Part shown: positions 51,599 to 53,680 of the stretch, in pieces
Position numbering within the stretch: position 1 is the first letter of the stretch
Layout: every line of letters begins with the position of its first letter
NCBI GenBank assembly: GCA_005793345.1
Contig: SXSU01000035.1
Coordinates: forward strand, 1 to 53,680
From: Bdellovibrionales bacterium
GTDB taxonomy: Bacteria > Bdellovibrionota > Bdellovibrionia > Bdellovibrionales > Bdellovibrionaceae
Direction: 5' to 3'
Length of the DNA stretch: 53,680 nucleotides
Translations under genes and position numbers: made by a program
Notes under the pieces: model-generated
The model's database searches: none
Seen by the model: the letters and a program-made list of their open reading frames with translations, nothing else
Told to the model about the DNA's origin: nothing

Positions 51599-51967
51599 TT
51601 ATACAAGTTCTTCAGTTTGAAGTCGAGCAGAAACATATGATCTAATTTTCCGGCGATCTTCAATGGGGATTTTAAAAAATTGAATTCCATGAAAATATAA
51701 GTTTGAGATTTTGGTTTCATGTTTAGAATTTCTTACTTCTCCGCGAATGGAAACAAGATTATGTCCTGGAATTTTAAATGTAACTACAATTAATGAGCCA
51801 ATATTAATTTTAGATTCTAAATAAAATGCCAAGCCACCTTCGCCCAAAACTGCGCTATTTGTTAATTTGTATTTTCCTCTATAAAGAACACCAATATACC
51901 CGTTAAATTTTCGACGAGGAAATTTTCTTTTAAAGGTTGCATTTTTATTTTCAGCAAACAAGCTCAT
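51599..51967 (-). CDS. PilZ-domain protein
   Basis: A 122-residue single-domain protein with a PilZ pattern. The Arg pair is in FPRRKF (Arg18-Arg19), then VLYRGKYKLTNSAVLGEGGLAFYLE, the VTFKIPG strand and HGIQFFKI. PilZ domains commonly bind cyclic di-GMP through RxxxR and (D/N)xSxxG. Here the second motif reads GEGG instead of xSxxG, so binding may be altered or lost. It lies between tsaE and the NamZ-like gene in the same direction and may be cotranscribed with tsaE. Confidence 0.85.
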   Translation of the reverse strand: MSLFAENKNATFKRKFPRRKFNGYIGVLYRGKYKLTNSAVLGEGGLAFYLESKINIGSLIVVTFKIPGHNLVSIRGEVRNSKHETKISNLYFHGIQFFKIPIEDRRKIRSYVSARLQTEELV

Positions 51968-52007
51968 CTCAACTCCTGGTCTCTTATCGGAGAAGAAATT
52001 CTATACT

Positions 52008-53216
52008 TTAGGAGTACAGTTTATATTTTTGAGTGAGCTCTTCCCAAATTTTTTCATCTTGGTTAAAAACAAGATCTAAGTCTTGGGGTGTGCTATGAGA
52101 GTCGTTAATCCATTGCTTAACAAATGGCCCCCCATTTATCACATCAAATGCCAATCGTGTAGTTTCATATTCATAAGGAAAGTCTCGATAAATTTCAAAA
52201 TCAGGGTGGAGTTCTTTAAGTTGCCGAAGTGCTGAAATTACTAAGCGATAAGGTTTAAATTCAAAATGATTGTATTTTTTAAAATCAACATGAATTTGGA
52301 AACCAGCACAAATTTGTGAATTAAATTTATGAAATGTGGGTTGAAAAAAACAGGGTCTTAATGCACACCCTTTGCTCCATTCTGGAGTTTTATTGATTAT
52401 TTTTTCAATCCATTTTTTATTATTTATTTGTGGGGCACCCAAGCATTCTAGAGGACGAGTTGTCCCTCTTCCCTCTGATAAATTTGTTCCCTCGATGATA
52501 ACAGTACCTGGATAACAGCGAGCCATTGAAAGAGTTGTTGCATTAGGTGAGGGGTTAATCCAAGTTAGGTCCTGTTGTGGCCAACCAAAATCAGGAAGTT
52601 CATTTATATTATAATTTTGCATAGGTACAACAACCAGATGGACATCAAGTTTTTTAAAATCAACAAACCATTTTGCACATTCTGCAATTGTTAAGCCGTG
52701 CCGCATTGGAATAGGTCCAATTCCTACAAAACTTTCCCATTGGGGTTGTAATAAAATTCCCTCAATGGGACGTCCAGCAGGATTGGGTCGATCTAAAATC
52801 CAAATTTCTTTTTTATAATGAGCACAAGCTTCTATCATATAACAAACCGTGGTTAGAAAAGTATATATGCGCGTACCGAGATCTTGTAGGTCAACAAGAA
52901 GTACATCAAAGGTATCCATCATTTCAGGAGTAGGTTTGCGAACTTGGCCATATAAACTAAAAACAGGTATTTTAAATTCAGGATCAAAGTAGTCTTGAGA
53001 TTCAATCATATTATCTTGTTTTTCACCTCGCATTCCGTGTTGGGGGCCAAATGCTGAGGTAATTTTAATATCTTTTAATTGAAATAATTCTTCGAGCGAG
53101 TGATTACAATTTTTAGTTTGCGATGCTGGATGACCTAAAAATGAAATTCGTTTACTTTGAAGGGATTGTCTTAATTTTTTATTTGAGATAAATTGATCAA
53201 TACCTAAATGAAACAT
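52008..53216 (-). CDS. DUF1343/NamZ-family exo-beta-N-acetylmuramidase-like protein
   Basis: NamZ (DUF1343) enzymes release N-acetylmuramic acid from peptidoglycan fragments. The 402-residue chain shows family stretches: LGHPASQT, FGPQHGMRGE, VFSLYG, DTFDVLLVDLQDLGTRIYTF, ILDRPNPAG, PMRHGLTIAE and EGTNLSEGRGTTRP. No signal peptide is evident at the N-terminus (FHLGIDQFIS), so it is probably cytoplasmic and part of wall recycling. It stands divergent from the phnA-like gene with a 140-bp gap. Assignment to the family is firm; the precise reaction is inferred. Confidence 0.9.
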   Translation of the reverse strand: MFHLGIDQFISNKKLRQSLQSKRISFLGHPASQTKNCNHSLEELFQLKDIKITSAFGPQHGMRGEKQDNMIESQDYFDPEFKIPVFSLYGQVRKPTPEMMDTFDVLLVDLQDLGTRIYTFLTTVCYMIEACAHYKKEIWILDRPNPAGRPIEGILLQPQWESFVGIGPIPMRHGLTIAECAKWFVDFKKLDVHLVVVPMQNYNINELPDFGWPQQDLTWINPSPNATTLSMARCYPGTVIIEGTNLSEGRGTTRPLECLGAPQINNKKWIEKIINKTPEWSKGCALRPCFFQPTFHKFNSQICAGFQIHVDFKKYNHFEFKPYRLVISALRQLKELHPDFEIYRDFPYEYETTRLAFDVINGGPFVKQWINDSHSTPQDLDLVFNQDEKIWEELTQKYKLYS

Positions 53217-53356
53217 AATATTTGTTCCTATATAAAATGTATGTTAGTCATGTTTAAAAATTAAAATTTGATTTATGGTAATAAGGTTAACAAAAAATAT
53301 TGAGTTTACAATATTAAAGAATATTTTTTATTTTCAAGTTTGAGAGGGAAATTTAA

Positions 53357-53680
53357 ATGATCGAAAAAAATGAAACTAATTGTCCAAAATGTAATTCTGA
53401 AGATATTTATTTTGATGGTAATCTTTGGATATGCCCATCTTGCAATTATGAGTGGGTTGCAGCAGATCATTTGAATGAAAATTTGATAACTGAAGAGATA
53501 AATTCGAATGTGATATGTGATGCATTCGGAAATGTCTTAACCTCAGGTGATTCAGTAACAGTTGTAAAAGAATTAAAAATTAAGGGTTCATCTTCTGTTG
53601 TAAAAGTTGGAACAAAAGTTAAGAATATTCGTCTCACTGAAGGTGATGACGGTCATAATATTGCTTGTAAAATTGATGGA
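53357..53680 (+). CDS. PhnA/YjdM-family protein (partial, cut by window end)
   Basis: Translation from ATG 53357 (AGAGGGAAA upstream) gives 108 residues to the window end with no stop. An N-terminal zinc ribbon (CPKCNSED...CPSCNYEW) is followed by the PhnA domain: [38 protein letters not shown] and [10 protein letters not shown]. About ten residues are probably missing compared with E. coli YjdM (111 residues). Despite the historical name the family's link to phosphonate use is doubtful and its function is unclear. Confidence 0.92.
   Translation, partial: MIEKNETNCPKCNSEDIYFDGNLWICPSCNYEWVAADHLNENLITEEINSNVICDAFGNVLTSGDSVTVVKELKIKGSSSVVKVGTKVKNIRLTEGDDGHNIACKIDG

Overview
The window is about 53.7 kb of strongly AT-rich (roughly 30% G+C by eye), gene-dense bacterial chromosome. 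The cell is Gram-negative: there are an MlaA-family protein, several lipoproteins, LipB and PilZ. I infer a low-GC member of the Bdellovibrionota (Bdellovibrio-like). The basis is a TIGR02147-family regulator, a very large Ig-like lipoprotein, the HTTM/penicillin-acylase group and the rpsO-pnp-M16 peptidase-dut order. No marker gene here proves the lineage.

Layout. 1-9.5 kb: tRNA-Lys and purA on the minus strand, then plus-strand genes for aromatic amino-acid synthesis (chorismate mutase-prephenate dehydrogenase, DAHP synthase), an unknown protein, a zinc-ribbon protein coupled to a UvrD/PcrA helicase, an RluA-type pseudouridine synthase and a small membrane protein. 9.5-14.2 kb: an MlaA-like protein (minus), then an exported unknown protein, a lipoprotein with a FlgT-C-like end, and lipB. 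14.2-19.8 kb: a minus-strand run of kamA, a penicillin acylase-family hydrolase, a small lipoprotein, a membrane-anchored protein and an HTTM-like membrane protein. 20.1-27.6 kb: a compact plus-strand operon that looks like a dedicated type II fatty-acid/polyketide line. It encodes an AMP ligase fused to a phosphopantetheinyl transferase, a FabZ-like dehydratase, a half-length ketosynthase-like subunit without the catalytic Cys, an ACP, a ketosynthase, a FabG-like reductase, a FabL-like enoyl reductase and an alpha/beta hydrolase. 27.9-33.1 kb: a TIGR02147 regulator, a methyltransferase, aroB, a pcnB-family nucleotidyltransferase and an RDD membrane protein. 33.2-39.4 kb: rpsO, pnp, an M16 peptidase, dut and a membrane-anchored helical protein. 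39.5-49.6 kb: one minus-strand gene for a lipoprotein of about 3,380 residues. 50-53.7 kb: an unknown two-domain protein, tsaE, a PilZ protein, a NamZ/DUF1343 protein and a phnA-like gene cut by the window end.

The most unusual structure is a dispersed intergenic repeat seen about 14 times. Its full form, about 140 bp, has three hairpins in fixed order: H1, a 60-65 nt imperfect palindrome around TCATGATTAAGTCTGAT; H2, GGGGTGATT/AATCACCCC; and H3, a palindrome around TATTATGAAAAT...ATTTTCATAATA. Copies occur in both orientations, singly and in tandem, whole and truncated. They often sit directly on stop codons and in convergent junctions. Different H1 copies show paired substitutions that preserve the stem. 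Two further inverted repeats stand out: a 24-bp perfect terminal inverted repeat bounding a 143-bp intergenic segment after dut, and a 36-nt near-perfect palindrome inside the coding region of the ketosynthase-like subunit.

All functional calls rest on motif recognition by eye. No homology search, fold prediction or statistics were run.
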